A DNA stretch of 64,000 nt from Anaeramoeba flamelloides (taxonomy: Eukaryota > Metamonada > Anaeramoebidae). Position 1 is the stretch's first letter; every line of letters starts with the position of its first letter. Below, piece by piece: positions 21,601 to 32,822 of the stretch. The notes under the pieces are model-generated. The model saw nothing but the letters and a program-made list of their open reading frames with translations. It searched no databases and had not been told where the DNA came from. The stretch covers positions 5,642,001 through 5,706,000 of the forward strand of contig JANTQA010000023.1 in NCBI GenBank assembly GCA_027625915.1. The letters run 5' to 3'. Position numbers and translations under genes: made by a program.

Positions 21601-21845
21601 ATTCCTGCAGTATAAAATATTTTAACAACAAGAAACTTAAAAATTTTAATATTAAAAAAAATAATTTTATCCAAACCAACAAAATTCCAAAAAAGATTAA
21701 CCATTTATTATCAATTTCTAAAAACCTTCAATTAATTATCGTCAACTCTGAATATACAACGGGCTCTTTTTTTGCCAATCGTTTAATTCAATTGAAGAAA
21801 AAATATGTCTCAATTTTGATCACCTCAAATTTCAGATTATTTTAG
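18627..21845 (+). CDS. TBCK-like protein: pseudokinase, Rab-GAP TBC and rhodanese-like domains
   Basis: An intronless 1072-residue protein with the domain order of TBCK, a conserved eukaryotic protein linked to Rab GTPase control, endolysosomal function and, in animals, mTOR signalling. The N-terminal kinase-like domain (about 1-280) has WSFGIGLVELMLG and LDPDCRPTIQELNYHPLF but lacks obvious catalytic HRD and DFG motifs. A Lys/Glu/Asn/Gln-rich run fills about 300-415. The TBC domain begins near residue 540. It holds IQKDAIRCHQ (arginine finger, about residue 592) and YWQGLDSVCA (glutamine finger, about 711), then VWVYAMF, TPWILTLFSHSY and LWDQIIPRN. About 75 residues of low-complexity sequence are inserted between the two fingers. 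After an Asn/Asp tract, residues about 965-1070 look like a degenerate rhodanese domain with no cysteine at the expected active-site position. The close match YWQGLDS...FATPWILTLF makes the assignment strong. Confidence 0.93.
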   Translation: MNSVTFEFHKIAPKTNYEFQKLYVKFLKLKQLYHKNLITILDVVHEEGVLCVVTNYYKQTLQPWSYLNQAEEAFYKQLFDLICALNYLQQNYYLPNIFYQEEIYLSPNRELKLRIGLKNHLSIDDLCFLAPEILFTGITNIKEIRNEKAFIWSFGIGLVELMLGIELLPRPSKTSIGKLLTTVVKLCKEPKTRLLFQNVSLNEKTNKHKNQTKKRKILPISKIIKERSLQLNKKLSLPKKMKEIIYSCLSLDPDCRPTIQELNYHPLFDNYLQIYLKENKTNTQGGYLFSELSFSKRKSFKERTKGKEQEQEQEQEKENENKNQKQNQKENSANIDPKHQQPNQKEKEEKKPNQKEKEQEKEQEKENKNQKQNLKEKNEKNENENQNEKEKEKEKEKETSQRKKKSQSNTLIRVDLDFNITDMYSSWERCGSSANAILRNYFLKNYDQESSLNKKLTTKEDSGTIGDFFLINKEMADPKNDQSSNFKGNGNQTSKLVSFGDLELEQNAIGEHFLISDLYNTLIARSNEHTAKQFLSLSLEYQVPNNLRPKIWEKILNLSPKRIQMVALKIKKVDLKLAKPIDIDQIQKDAIRCHQKNALISSNFGQKKLINILTVWSITEHKRMKKRRKKLKKTTKSPQIDMNLTKSNITNKANGCNTAVGDRDGDSNTTGTINKIGNIGGHGNGKELGMEKTNGKNKKDNENQNNPKNGVYWQGLDSVCATLLALRPFDHVWVYAMFKRIVRKFYLKQLADPSGIQLKNSIRVLDLLLAYHLPGIKTHLIDVGIPDSITFATPWILTLFSHSYNFSTIYVLWDQIIPRNKYYPIFISVAIFRSLEKQILDNNMFGVMKLLASPVLKNTQDVLIFANQYFHNTPKSIYSHIFQTNNHNNDNDNNNSNENENENDGYVKVNIGNDNDSDLVIIDNDDYIDVDNNNDDDDVDQIKKKEKSNQKTKDDNIFFQLQKDDENLAPQISLHDVKKTLFNNFYCFINKDSCSIKYFNNKKLKNFNIKKNNFIQTNKIPKKINHLLSISKNLQLIIVNSEYTTGSFFANRLIQLKKKYVSILITSNFRLF

Positions 21846-24447
21846 TTTTTTATTTTTTATTTTTTAAAGATTCTTTATATTTTGTTTTTAAAAATAGAAA
21901 TAAATTTTGTGAAAAATAAAATTATTTTATGGTAATGTTGAATAGACTATTATATCGGAATTTTATCTTTCACATTTTTAATCTTAATTATTTTCACTTT
22001 TTATTCTTATTGTAAGGACGAACGCTCGGAACGAATTTTGAACATCAATCACAAATGTCATCTTTTAATCTGTGTATAAAAGACAGAGACCACTTTAGCA
22101 AAAATGAATGGATGTCATATGTGATGTATACCAAAGCACACGTTTCGGGAAAAAGACATATTATCTAGTATGGGAAATAATTATTTAAAAAAAATATTGA
22201 AATTCCTCTGGTGCATCAGAAATCAAAAGTTTCAGAAAAGAACCGAATAACTCAGTTATTGATTAATTTGAGATGAAAATCCATTGATAAAAACTATTGC
22301 TAAATTGAGATCAAAAACTAACTTGTGAACTTCCACTTTTTGATAAAACAGAAGAAAAAAAAAAACTTAGTTATTTGATCTACCAGCTTAAAAAAATCCA
22401 CTTAGAAAGATAGGTAAACTGCCTTAGACTTCAAAATATTTTTAATTTTAAATAATAAAAAAAAATTGAAATGGTCTTGTACTACATCCAAATGATACAT
22501 TTAAAACACCAATTTTAATATTTTTCAGGAAAAATTCAAAATACTAATAAATTTCAAATTGTATTTGAGAAAAATTTTTAATCTGAGAACAAGAAAAAAC
22601 CAACTGGAAAATTTAAAATTTTAATAGGGTTCAAATTGGAGTTTGACAAAAAAAAAACTTTGGATTATACAAATTTTGTATTTTCTGAAAAACGGCAATT
22701 TTTTTCAATTGTTAAATTCCATTGAACATTAAACAAAATTTAAACAATAATTTCACAAAAGAGAATAGGATTTTGTTCAAAATTTTCTTCTTATTCATTT
22801 TTATATAACAAAAAAAAAAACCCAAAATACCAAAAACAAAAAAAAAAAAAACAGATCAAAAATCAATTCTGGAATTAAAATTCGTTTTTTTGACTTTTTC
22901 TAAAAATTTTTTTGATATCTTTGTAACTATTTTATTTTTTTAATAATTAATACACATCCGAATAATAATCAAATGCCACACTTTACAATTTTTGTAATTT
23001 TTTTAGAAAAAGGGAAAATATTTCCACCCTTAACACTTTTTAGATTTTATTCTCTCTTAGATCCCTTTGGGCACAAAATTGTAACAATTTGTTAAAATAG
23101 AATTTGATGGGGTAATTATAATAATCATGATAAAAATTGGGAAGATATATCAATTGTTATTTTTTAATCTTTTCATGTTAAACCCCGAATTATTCGTGTT
23201 TCAGTAAATGGACACAACAATAAAACTGTTCTAAATCAAAGTCCATTAAATTATTATTATTTTTTTTAACTTTTTTTTTTTTGTGAATTGTGATTGATAG
23301 ATCGATTCATAAATTTGTACTGTTTAAGTCAAAACTGGGTTGGATATTAGAATAATCAATAAAAATATTTTCTTAAAATTGATTTGATTTTTAACAACTA
23401 GACTTTGATCTACTAATATTTTAATAAATTTAGTACCAATACTCAAGTAGAAATCTAAACATTTTTGTTATTATTATCTTTGAAATATTAAATAATAGTA
23501 TTGAGTCAAAAGCAAATAAATAAGAAACTTTGTTTTTTTTGTTTTTGAGGGTGTTGTTTTCAGATAAATTAATAAGAAAATTAAAAATAAAACATTCAAT
23601 AAATTGAAGGACACAATTTTCCTTAAAAATTGTTTTAAAAAAATGATTCAAAACCATTTAAAATTGAAATAAAACATGTATTATTGTAAATAGTGTGTAT
23701 CTGTAGGAAATTTTATATGTATGGAAAAAAATCATCACAAAATTGTAGGGCTATCTCTTTTATTTGAGTTCTTCAATCATTGAAAGGAAACCTTCCAACT
23801 TGGGCACTGTCTTAATACTTATTAAGAACATATTTTCTTCAAAAGTTCAGATTTTCTCATGAAAATAATCTACAAAGACAAAAAAAATGATTTTATTAAC
23901 AATAATTTTGCACTAAGAAACTAAATTGTTATTATATTTGAGGGTGTCTAATGGTAGATCAATTTATGTAATAATATGACTGATTTTATATATCCTCATC
24001 GATTCTTGAAAATGGTTATTTTTTTTTTAGAGTCTTTTGAAAGTGGTACAACAGTGGCTTTTTGCTGATCTTTTTTTCTGTCAATTAAACAAAAAAAATC
24101 TAAAACCAAGTAACTTTTCCTAATATGTCTTATTCATTAACTTCAACACCATAGTTTGTGAAAACTATTAACGACAAGTTGTTGGATGCTTCGTTCAACA
24201 GTCTTAATGTTACTCATCAGTATTTGTATTAGATATCTATTTTACCGATCATAAACCTTTAATTTTGATGTTTTCATTTCGTTCAAAAATAGATTCAACA
24301 AAATTCTTATAACACATAAAACTTAAAAACTGTCAAACCTAATTTCAAAATATATTTGTTGATCATGTGATCTTTTCTTCCTCTTATTCAAGGCTTTTCA
24401 TTTTTTTCCATTTTATTTTTTTTCTTCTTTCAACAAATTCCCTCAAG
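21846..24447. other. 2.6 kb spacer
   Basis: AT-rich sequence between the TBCK-like and LMBD1-like genes, which face the same way. The 75-codon minus frame at 23430-23657 is low-complexity and unsupported. A patch at 22015-22150 is less AT-rich and contains a weak inverted pair (CATCAATCACAAATGTCAT near ATGTCATATGTGATG). I see no gene or RNA there. Confidence 0.45.
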
Positions 24448-27400
24448 ATGATGGTTTATGGCTTGACTTGGTTATTTTTTGGGATTTTTTCTGTTGTGTG
24501 CTTATTAATTTCAATTTTCATTGTCTTTTATTACTCCCACAAAACAGAAGGTGAAAAACTAACAAAAATCGTTTCGATCCTTGCCCTCTTTTTGCCCATG
24601 ATCGTAAAAAGATCACTTTTTTTCTTGACTTTATCTTTTTTTAATTCTTTGGCTTTTCTGATCAATTTTTTTTTTTTTTTATCAAAAACAAAACCAAATT
24701 CTCTGTTTGAATTTTTGAAAACATTTTGACTTCTATTTTTGTTAAGGTGTTTTGTATAATTCCATTAGACGTTTATAGTTTAGGTGGCAAAACTGATCGA
24801 AGCGAATCCTTGAAAGTAGTTTATTATCTCATTTTTTCCTTAATTCTGGTCTTTTCCTTCATTTTCATCCCTTTTGCTATCTTCTTTTTCGAAGCTGAAG
24901 ACGAAGAAACAACAACCAAAAAGAAATTTATATCTGCACTGAAATTTACAACATTCACAGTTATTATCGTTGTGATACTCCTTTTAGTTGGACTTCTCGT
25001 ACAGCCTGGTTCAGTTCCTTCTGATCAAAAAAATGAAAAATGGGTCAAGGATTTGTTTGGAAACGAACACCGTAAGCTATTTTTTTCTTTTTTTTTATTT
25101 TTGATTATTATCCCAAAACGAAATTTAAGGGAATAGCTACACAATAAGACCTGATAAAAATTTGAGAGAGACGAGAGAAGAGTATTTTATTTTAGTATGT
25201 GTGTGATCATAGATTCTCTAAAAATTTTTTTTAAAAATTATTTGATATTTTTTTTTTTTTTAGTAATGTTTAACAATAAAAAAAAGAGAAAAGAATTGAT
25301 AAAATTAGTTTGGATTTTTATTTTTTTTTATATAAAAAGTTTTTTTTTTCTGGTGGAAGATAATTTTAGATTTTTATAATAAAACTTATAGCTATTCGGT
25401 GGATTAAATTTTGATAAAATATAATCAGATCCACTTCTCCAATTCCACCAAATCCAAATGTTTAAAACCCTAACCAGATATTTTTTGCGATAATTATAAT
25501 TTTTTGGAAACCTTCTAGCTATTAAAGCCCCATTCGTGTTTCCTTTTGTGGTTTTCTCAATTTTAATTTTGTTTTTCATTTTAAAAAAAATTCATTTATC
25601 CCAAAAGTCACTGATAAAAAAAATGTTTCTAATTGCTTTTTGTTATCATGAAAAAAAAATTCAAAAATGATGAAAAAATAAAAAATGAAAAAAATTAAAT
25701 ACCACAATAGAATGTTGAGATAAGGATAAAAAATAAGTCATTCAACACTCGAAACACTATTTTAAGCAATTCAACTCAACATTCTATTGTGGTAATTTCT
25801 TTGAGACTTTTGAAAAAAAAAATTTAAAAAATATAATCAATGGAGTACTTTGTTATATAATAAAAATCAATGAGTTAACCAAAGTAAAAAATTTTATTTT
25901 CTGATCCTCATCGATTTTGCCAAAAAGTGGAAAATTTTCCTTTATCGTGACTATCCCCTTAAAAAAGAAATTCTTTGCTTTCATTTTATTTCTAAAAGCT
26001 AGTGTTTTCTCTAAAATATGCTGCAATTGGAAATTATGAGATATATAACAATAAAGAAAATGGGGGCTTTGAAATATACCTGTTCTTTGAAGAAAAATTG
26101 CGAAAAAATTTTGAACTGATCTTATTTTTTTTATTGAATGTAAAGTTGTAAATTTTAAACTCATACTTAGAACTCCCAAGAAAGTGTTGAAATAGATTCT
26201 TTCTCTTTACTTTTTAAACTGAAATTGTTGAACTACAGCCCAATTGATTCTTTGGATAAATATAAAAGGAAAATAGGTTAAAACGATTTTTTACAGAGAT
26301 AATAAGATTATCTGGGGTTTGAATATCACTGGTTTCGAATTTTAATAATTTAAAAAATAAAAATAATTTTCACACATTTAACAATTATTTCTGAAAATAT
26401 CTTTGCAAAATCAAATTTTCAAGATATCATTTTATTATGTTATAAAAAATATAAACCATAAAACACCATTTGCATTATTTTTACATATTTTTTTAAATAT
26501 TTTAACTTATTTTTTCCATAATAAAAACGAAAAATTGTTCTCAATTTATCCCCAGATTTTAAAAAAGTGAAAACTTTTTCAGAATTGTAACTTTTGGAAA
26601 ATTTTATATTTGAATAAAGTGAAGAACTCGTCTTTTAAATGCTGTTTAGAGGACGAATTCTAAATGAAAGTACTTTTTTTAAATAAAAATTAAAACATTT
26701 AATAATTTTTTGCTTTTTAATAACTTTAATAATAATAAATATTATTCATTAATAAGAAATCTTGGATATAAAACTATTTTTAAAGATATTTTGTAATTTA
26801 AATTGTAAAATCCCAATTTTCAAGGTTCTATTTAGCCCTATTTCAAATTTAATAATAAAAAATTTGGAAACTTTTTTTAGCTGAGAGGACATTTTTCCAA
26901 CTTTCAAAAGTATTTTGTATTTATTAATACTCTTTCAAACAGGGCAAAATTATTTTGACTATCAAAGAATTATTTGTTTTTTTGAATTGGAAAAAATAAT
27001 TTTTTTTTTAATTTTTCAGTTGTTTTTTGTTAATTTTTTAAATAAAAGGAAATTTTTATAAATTTTCGGTTTATTTCAAAAAGTAAAAAAAAACCTAGGA
27101 CACTTTCGTTAGGTTTTTTTTAATTTTTGTAATAAACAAATAATTATTGGTTTATTTCTTTTAATTTCTTAAATTAAAAAAAATCTCGGCACTCTACGAC
27201 ACTCAACAGGCACTTTCGTTAGGTTTTCCTGAATTCAAAAGAATTGAGAAAAATCAAAGATTTTACTCAATTTTTTTAAATTCTGGAAAATATAGGCACT
27301 TGATGGACACTTTCGTAAATTTTTTCAGAATTAGAAAGAATGGGACCAAATCGATGGATTTAACAGGTTTTAAAAGAATCCTGAAAACCTAGGACACGGT

Positions 27401-29125
27401 ACATATATAATCAATATTTTTTTTTTTTTATTTTATTAGATAACTAGAATTTTTTCAAAACTATTAGTTATTATCTATCCAAAGCAAATATTCAAAAAGT
27501 TAAATTTAAGGAAAATTTATTTTCCAAATCCATTAAAAAATTTTTACCCCAAAATAGACTTTTTTATTCTCGACTAAAGACTTTTGAAAATAGGAATACT
27601 ATTAACAACAATAAATACCCTAACTTCAAGATTTTTAAGAACTTGTATATTGATTAGATAAAAAAATAAACTTTATTAACAAGTGACGAAATGTTAATTT
27701 AAATTATAATTTTGTCTAAATTGGAATTTTTTTATCTTAATTTTTCATACTAGTGGTGTGTTTTTTTTATTATTATTATTATTATTATTTACTGATTCTG
27801 CAATTGATATACTTCTATAAAATAACTTTCTTATTTTTTAACACAAAAATAACAGACTTAATAATGAAATACCTATTTCCAGTTAATATTTAAGAAAAGT
27901 TATCAAAATCTTGATGATCAAATAAATGTTTTTATGGTTATTGATTACTTCTTTATTTTTATTTATGGATTTCTTGTTATCGGCAGTAAACTTTTTATTA
28001 ATTAAAGAAAGTCCACCATTCATAGATTAATAAAAAGAAATTGAAAATAACCTTTTGTATTATTACAATTTTTTTTAATAAAAAAAAATGTTTGATAAAT
28101 TAATCTAATGATCAATATTGTTAGGTGGTGATTCTATGCTTTTATTTCCGATTTCATGTATGTCTGTTCTAGGGGTTTTATTATTCTTATTATACATGCC
28201 AGTTGGCTTTGGGTTAACCCCGGTTAGTATGGTCAAAAAGGGGGAAACAGGCAGATCGTTTGAAGGTGGGGAACAGAACAGGGATCTCACACGTAAAGAG
28301 GCATTAGAAACAAAGCAATTGATTTCTGGGAAGTCGCTTTCAAAAAAAGAAAAGAAGGAACTAGATACATTAACTCAAAAGGCTAGGCTTTTACAACGAC
28401 CCAAGGATGATGAAGAAGAAAATACAAAATCGGGGAGAATGAATAAAGTTATTAGTTGCCTGTCTATAGGTGAAAGGATATTTGGAATATTTTTTATCTT
28501 GATATCTTTATTTATTTTGGCATGTTTCATGACCTCACTAATTGAAAAACTAATCAATTCCAAATGTGGCTGGAGGTGTGGTTTTCTATTAAACGAACCT
28601 TCAAAAAATCCATTTGATCTGACACTCTTAGCATTGTCAAAGGCGTTCCCAATTGACATGGTATTTTTATCAATAATATCAGTTTACTTTTTATTGACTG
28701 CTCTGTCTGGAATTGTGAGATGGCAACCACGCATCCTGTGCTTCAAACTATGGAGGTTGAAAGGGAGAAGATCCGACGACCAAGCTCTTTTAATTTCAGC
28801 ACTATATTTATTATTAATCGCAATAATGGTTATGTTTGAATACCACTCCATTGCCCCACAATATACCACTTTTGGTGCCCAAAAAAATAAAGCCGGGAAA
28901 TTGTGCACCCTCGACGACGTTGGTGCATATGATGGTTATTGTAGAATGACAGAAATAGCAACAATTTTTGCTAGAATATCAGTTAAAATGCCCTTTTTTG
29001 CAATTTTGTATTATGCTTGTGATTGGCTCTTTGTAATACTTACAGCTATTTATATGATAATGGCCATTAAAATGAAGAAAAAATCTAGTTTTGCAGGTAA
29101 TGAAGATTCAGATGACGATTTTTAA
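24448..29125 (+). CDS. LMBD1-like (LMBRD1) lysosomal multi-pass membrane protein
   Basis: LMBD1 sits in the lysosomal membrane and, with ABCD4 in animals, exports cobalamin; the family is wider than that role. Three exons join in phase to about 493 residues, near the usual length. Exon 1 (24448-24603, start MMVYGLTWLFFG) gives TM1 and the start of TM2. Exon 2 (24747-25071) begins VFCIIPLDVYSL and includes FIPFAIFFFEAEDEE, ALKFTTF and LLLVGLLVQPG. Exon 3 (28125-29125) carries VLLFLLYMPVGFGLTP, a charged loop ending QRPKDDEEE, IFGIFFILISLF, LLALSKAFPIDMVFLSII, QALLISALYLL and SIAPQYTTFG. The order agrees with human LMBD1 (EEKDDDD, LLLVGAF, TVFPLDYI, SLAPQYVMYG). Donors are GTAAAA and GTAAGC; acceptors are GTTAAG and GTTAG. 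Intron 2 is 3053 bp and full of repeats. The nearest relative LMBR1 is less likely because the exon-2 motif fits LMBD1. Confidence 0.92.
25700..25794. repeat. small foldback with perfect 20-bp arms
   Basis: The left arm at 25700-25719 (TACCACAATAGAATGTTGAG) is the exact reverse complement of 25775-25794, with 55 bp between. No other copy was noticed in the window. It may be a very short MITE or a hairpin in the intron transcript. Confidence 0.8.
27040..27760. repeat. palindromic repeat family P, locus 2
   Basis: Contains GGTTTATTTCAAAAAGTAAA, ACCTAGGACACTTTCG, a palindrome with arms GAATTCAAAAGAATTGAG and CTCAATTTTTTTAAATTCTG, and GGCACTTGATGGACACTTTC. The 3' flank (27370-27760) parallels 14280-14660. 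Located in LMBD1-like intron 2. Confidence 0.7.
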
Positions 29126-32100
29126 TTGTTTTCGAGTCTCTGGTTTGAAAAAATTTTCATTCATATTGGCTAAATTGGATTTTTCTTCAATAACTTTATG
29201 ATTTTTTTTTTTTTTTTTTTGACTTTTATTTTTTTTATATTCAATCCCTTTACTTTTGGTTTTTTCTTTTTATTGAATTTTTATTATTTAGAATCCCTTT
29301 TTTTTTTTTTTGTATTGTAAAAATAAAAATTCTATTTTTTATTATATTTTTTTTTTTGAAGAAAAAATTCATTAAATTTCTAATTAAAAAATATTTTTAA
29401 ATATTTTTAGAGTGGTTTATTGTCTATCAAACTGCCAATACTATTAAAAATGTTTAAAAGATAATCCATTTTCCACCCAAAGGGTTCCAGTTGGGTTCGG
29501 TGGATTACATGTGTTTATAGAGTTTGAAAAGATATTGGAATTTATTTTGGAAATTTCTAAATTGAAATCATTTTTTTCACAATTTGCTTTTTTTTTTGAT
29601 TTTTTTTTTTTATTTTGTAATGATAACCCGATCAATAGTCCCTTGGTAAAAAAATGTTATTTAAATGTTACTGGAATACTTAAAATAGCTGTAGAGAAAT
29701 CCTATTTATATATATTGGGGTTTTATTTTGATCTCAATAAGAGATCAAAATGTAATAGAGTTATTTTTCTCAATAAGGTAAACTAAGAATTTGAATTAAA
29801 AAATTTTAAAGAAAATATATCGATTTATTAGTTTTATTCCATATAGATATCAAATATTCTCTGATGTATATTATTATACTTATTTTTTATTTGTATTTCA
29901 AAGGTCAATTATAAAAAGTGATTGATATTTGAAAAAAATATTTGTGGCATTTGATTGAAGCAAAGTTTAGAGTTGTTTTTTGTCGAAAAATGAAAATTAC
30001 AATAATCATTAAAATTTTAAATTTAATATTTTTTTTTGGTAAAATAAAATTATCGGATATATCTTTAATGTATTCGTGTTCATTTTAAATTGTAGTTAGT
30101 TGCACTTTAAAGTATGAAATTCGAACCAAATTTATTGTGCTGGAAATGTTCAAATTAGGGAACAAAATTTTTATCTTTTTTTTTATTTAATTTATTTTAC
30201 TAGAATCAAAATATGGATATTTAATTTAGAAATTTTTTTATGTCATTTATTTTGGTTTTATATTTGTTATTTAAAAGTTAAATGGTTAGTAAATTTCAAA
30301 ATAAAAATAATTAATATTTTTTTCTATCTTTATTCTAGTAAAATATTAAATGTATAAAAGGTAGCAAAAAATTATATTAATTTTTAGTTAATTTTTTTTT
30401 TAAAGATTTTTCAAATGAAAAATAGATGGGGAGGCTGTTAAAACATTATAAAATATTAACAAACATCACTCTTTCTATTAAAACACTATAAAAAGAAAAA
30501 AATGATTTTTTTTAAGTAAAAAACACTTCATTTTTCTATATCAATTATCTAAAAAAAAAAAAATATCATAAAAAATTAAGATAATTATGAAATTTTTTAA
30601 ACAATACCAAAATAATAATTTAAAATATATTCAAACTATAGATTAAAATACCTTTGAAATCGGTTATATGCTAAGTAGTAAGATTTTTTCCTTGGTTATA
30701 TGGTAAATTTAAATAAGAAAAGTTAAATAACAAGTAAAAATTTATACAATCACATTTCCCAGAAAACACAATGTTTTGAATTCTTTGTTTTAAAAGGTGA
30801 CATATACATTTTAAATCACATAACAGAAAAAAAACCCAAGATAGCGTATATTTCTATTCCCAATTAATTCTCAGAAAATTATATTCTGGTTTTGGTGGTG
30901 CATAAAAAGAATTTATTTTCAAATGTTTTTTCTGGGTTGTTATTGGTTAGATATAGAAAATCAAAAATGAACTTTTTGGAATTATTAAATAATATCTAAA
31001 ACATTAAAAGACATTTGTTTGCTTGGCGTTACTAGTGTTCGGTATTTAAAAGTGCAAATCACAAAGTACATTTTTTTTTTTCTTTACTTCAGTTTGACTT
31101 TTTTTTTTTTTTTTTTTTTTTTCTATGCAATGTATTTTATAAGAATTGAACCAAAAAAATAAATATAGATCATAAATTTCAATCTACAGGTTTATAATTC
31201 CTGAAATTTGAAAAAAAAAAATATCTTGTATTTGCTGTAACTACTTGTTATTTTGATTCTTTACTGATCTGTCATCAAATTAGTTTAGTTTTAAAAATGT
31301 AAAAACTGTCAATTTATTTTTTTTTTTTTTTCAGTAATCCCAATTAAAAGGTGTAAGACTAAAACTTGTAAAAAATATTATCAAAAAATGTGATTTGCTG
31401 TCTATCTATTGTAATTTTTAATTTATTTTTGGTTTTATTTAGATTTTTTCAAAAATTTATTTTTTTTTTTTTCAAGTTAATTTATTAAAAGCAAATAAAA
31501 CTTTTGATTGACAATTCAAAAATTACATTTTTTGATAAATTACCTTCCAGTCTATTTGTAAGACACTTCAATTCAGATTTCTGAAAATAAAATAAATTGT
31601 CAATAATTACCTTTTTTCAATCACGATTAAAGCTCATACCAAAATGTAGATCGATCAGCTAAGATAAACAATAACACGTTTCCACCTCCAATACAAGACT
31701 ATCTTTATTCAAATTTTAGTTATTGTCAACCTTAATTTTGAAATCTTTCAAAAAAAAAAAAAAGGGAAAAAAGAAGAAAAAATTTTTTCCTTTTTTAATG
31801 CAAATATAATTTGAGGATATTTTCTAACATGCATCATACCAAAGAGCTTGTTGTTAGTATTTAGTTGTTGGTTAATCGGGTGGGGGGTGGGTTAGATAGT
31901 GATAGTTTGTTTCAAAGACAATGATCGTCTTTTGACTAGCAACAATTATTTCGTTTCATAACATTTTTTTAAAAAATTTCAAAAACATATTTAAGATAAT
32001 CATTGTTTTCCAACACCTTAGTTAATTCCAAAAAGACCAGTTATTGATTTTCTATCTCTACAATAACAACCCAGAAAGAACACTTGGAAATAAATTCTTT

Positions 32101-32822
32101 TTATACACCAACATTAAGCAGAATGTAATTTTTTGAGAATTATTTGGGAATATGAGTTGATTCAACCTCAAGTTAGATCCTTCAAGAAATTATGTTTCTT
32201 GGTTATAGACTCTAAATTCAAAGACAGAAGTGAATTCGTGAATAAAGGGAAAATGTTGAATACTCTCCTAAATAAGGTTGGTGTGTTCCACTAAATTTTT
32301 CTTACAAAAAATAAAAACTTTCTACTGGTTTTTATTCTTTTCGAGAAATCGTTTTGATCTTTCCGATTTATATTGAAACAACAAAATTTTTTTACTGTCC
32401 AAACAAAACCCTAAAAAAGATGAAGAAAAAAAATACTTGTTCCTCCAAAAATAACTCTGAAAAATTTTGACAAAAACCAAATATTCAGTTTTCTTATTTC
32501 AACGTCTTTAAAAGAATTAGCAAGTTACAAATTGTCTGTTAAATTGTTTCAATTTGTAAGAGAATTTAAAACTTTCAAAAGAATCTTTTGTAAAAGATGA
32601 AAAAATATTTGGAAATTTTCATCTTTTATTAACTGTTTAAGAAACAACCCTTCACATGAAACTGTTTTGATATTTTAACTTTTAGAAAATTTTATAAAAA
32701 AGAAGTAATTTCTCACTCAAAATTTAATTTCAAAGTATAGAAAAGAGAGGGTTTTGTCTGATTTGGGTTAATTCAAAGTTAATTAAAATTTTATTTTTTT
32801 TAAAAATACTCTTTTCTTTAAC
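29126..32822. other. 3.7 kb spacer
   Basis: AT-rich with long T runs. A degraded M3-like fragment lies near 30094-30190 (TTGCACTTTAAAGTATG, GAACCAAATTTATTGTG, CAAATTAGG). Open frames around 29444-29786 overlap on both strands and have no recognisable domain. An isolated G-rich patch (GGGTGGGGGGTGGG, near 31879) stands out. No RNA gene was seen. Confidence 0.45.

Larger units (their letters stand above)
25072..28124 (+). other. 3.05-kb intron of the LMBD1-like gene
   Basis: Runs from GTAAGC to TTGTTAG; both flanking exons are in matching phase (1). It holds a small perfect hairpin element (25700-25794), repeat family P locus 2 (27040-27760) and a (TTA)n tract near 27770-27790. Open frames at 25328-25579 and 25853-26179 on the other strand match nothing I know. 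Confidence 0.75.

Noticed and set aside
24367-24447. Upstream extension of LMBD1-like exon 1 from a GTG
   Set aside because: The two adjacent ATG codons at 24448 fit the family start; upstream residues are F/S-rich leader sequence.
29444-29786. Overlapping frames on both strands around a GGGTTCCAGTTGGGTTC patch
   Set aside because: No domain and no consistent exon structure; kept only as part of the spacer.
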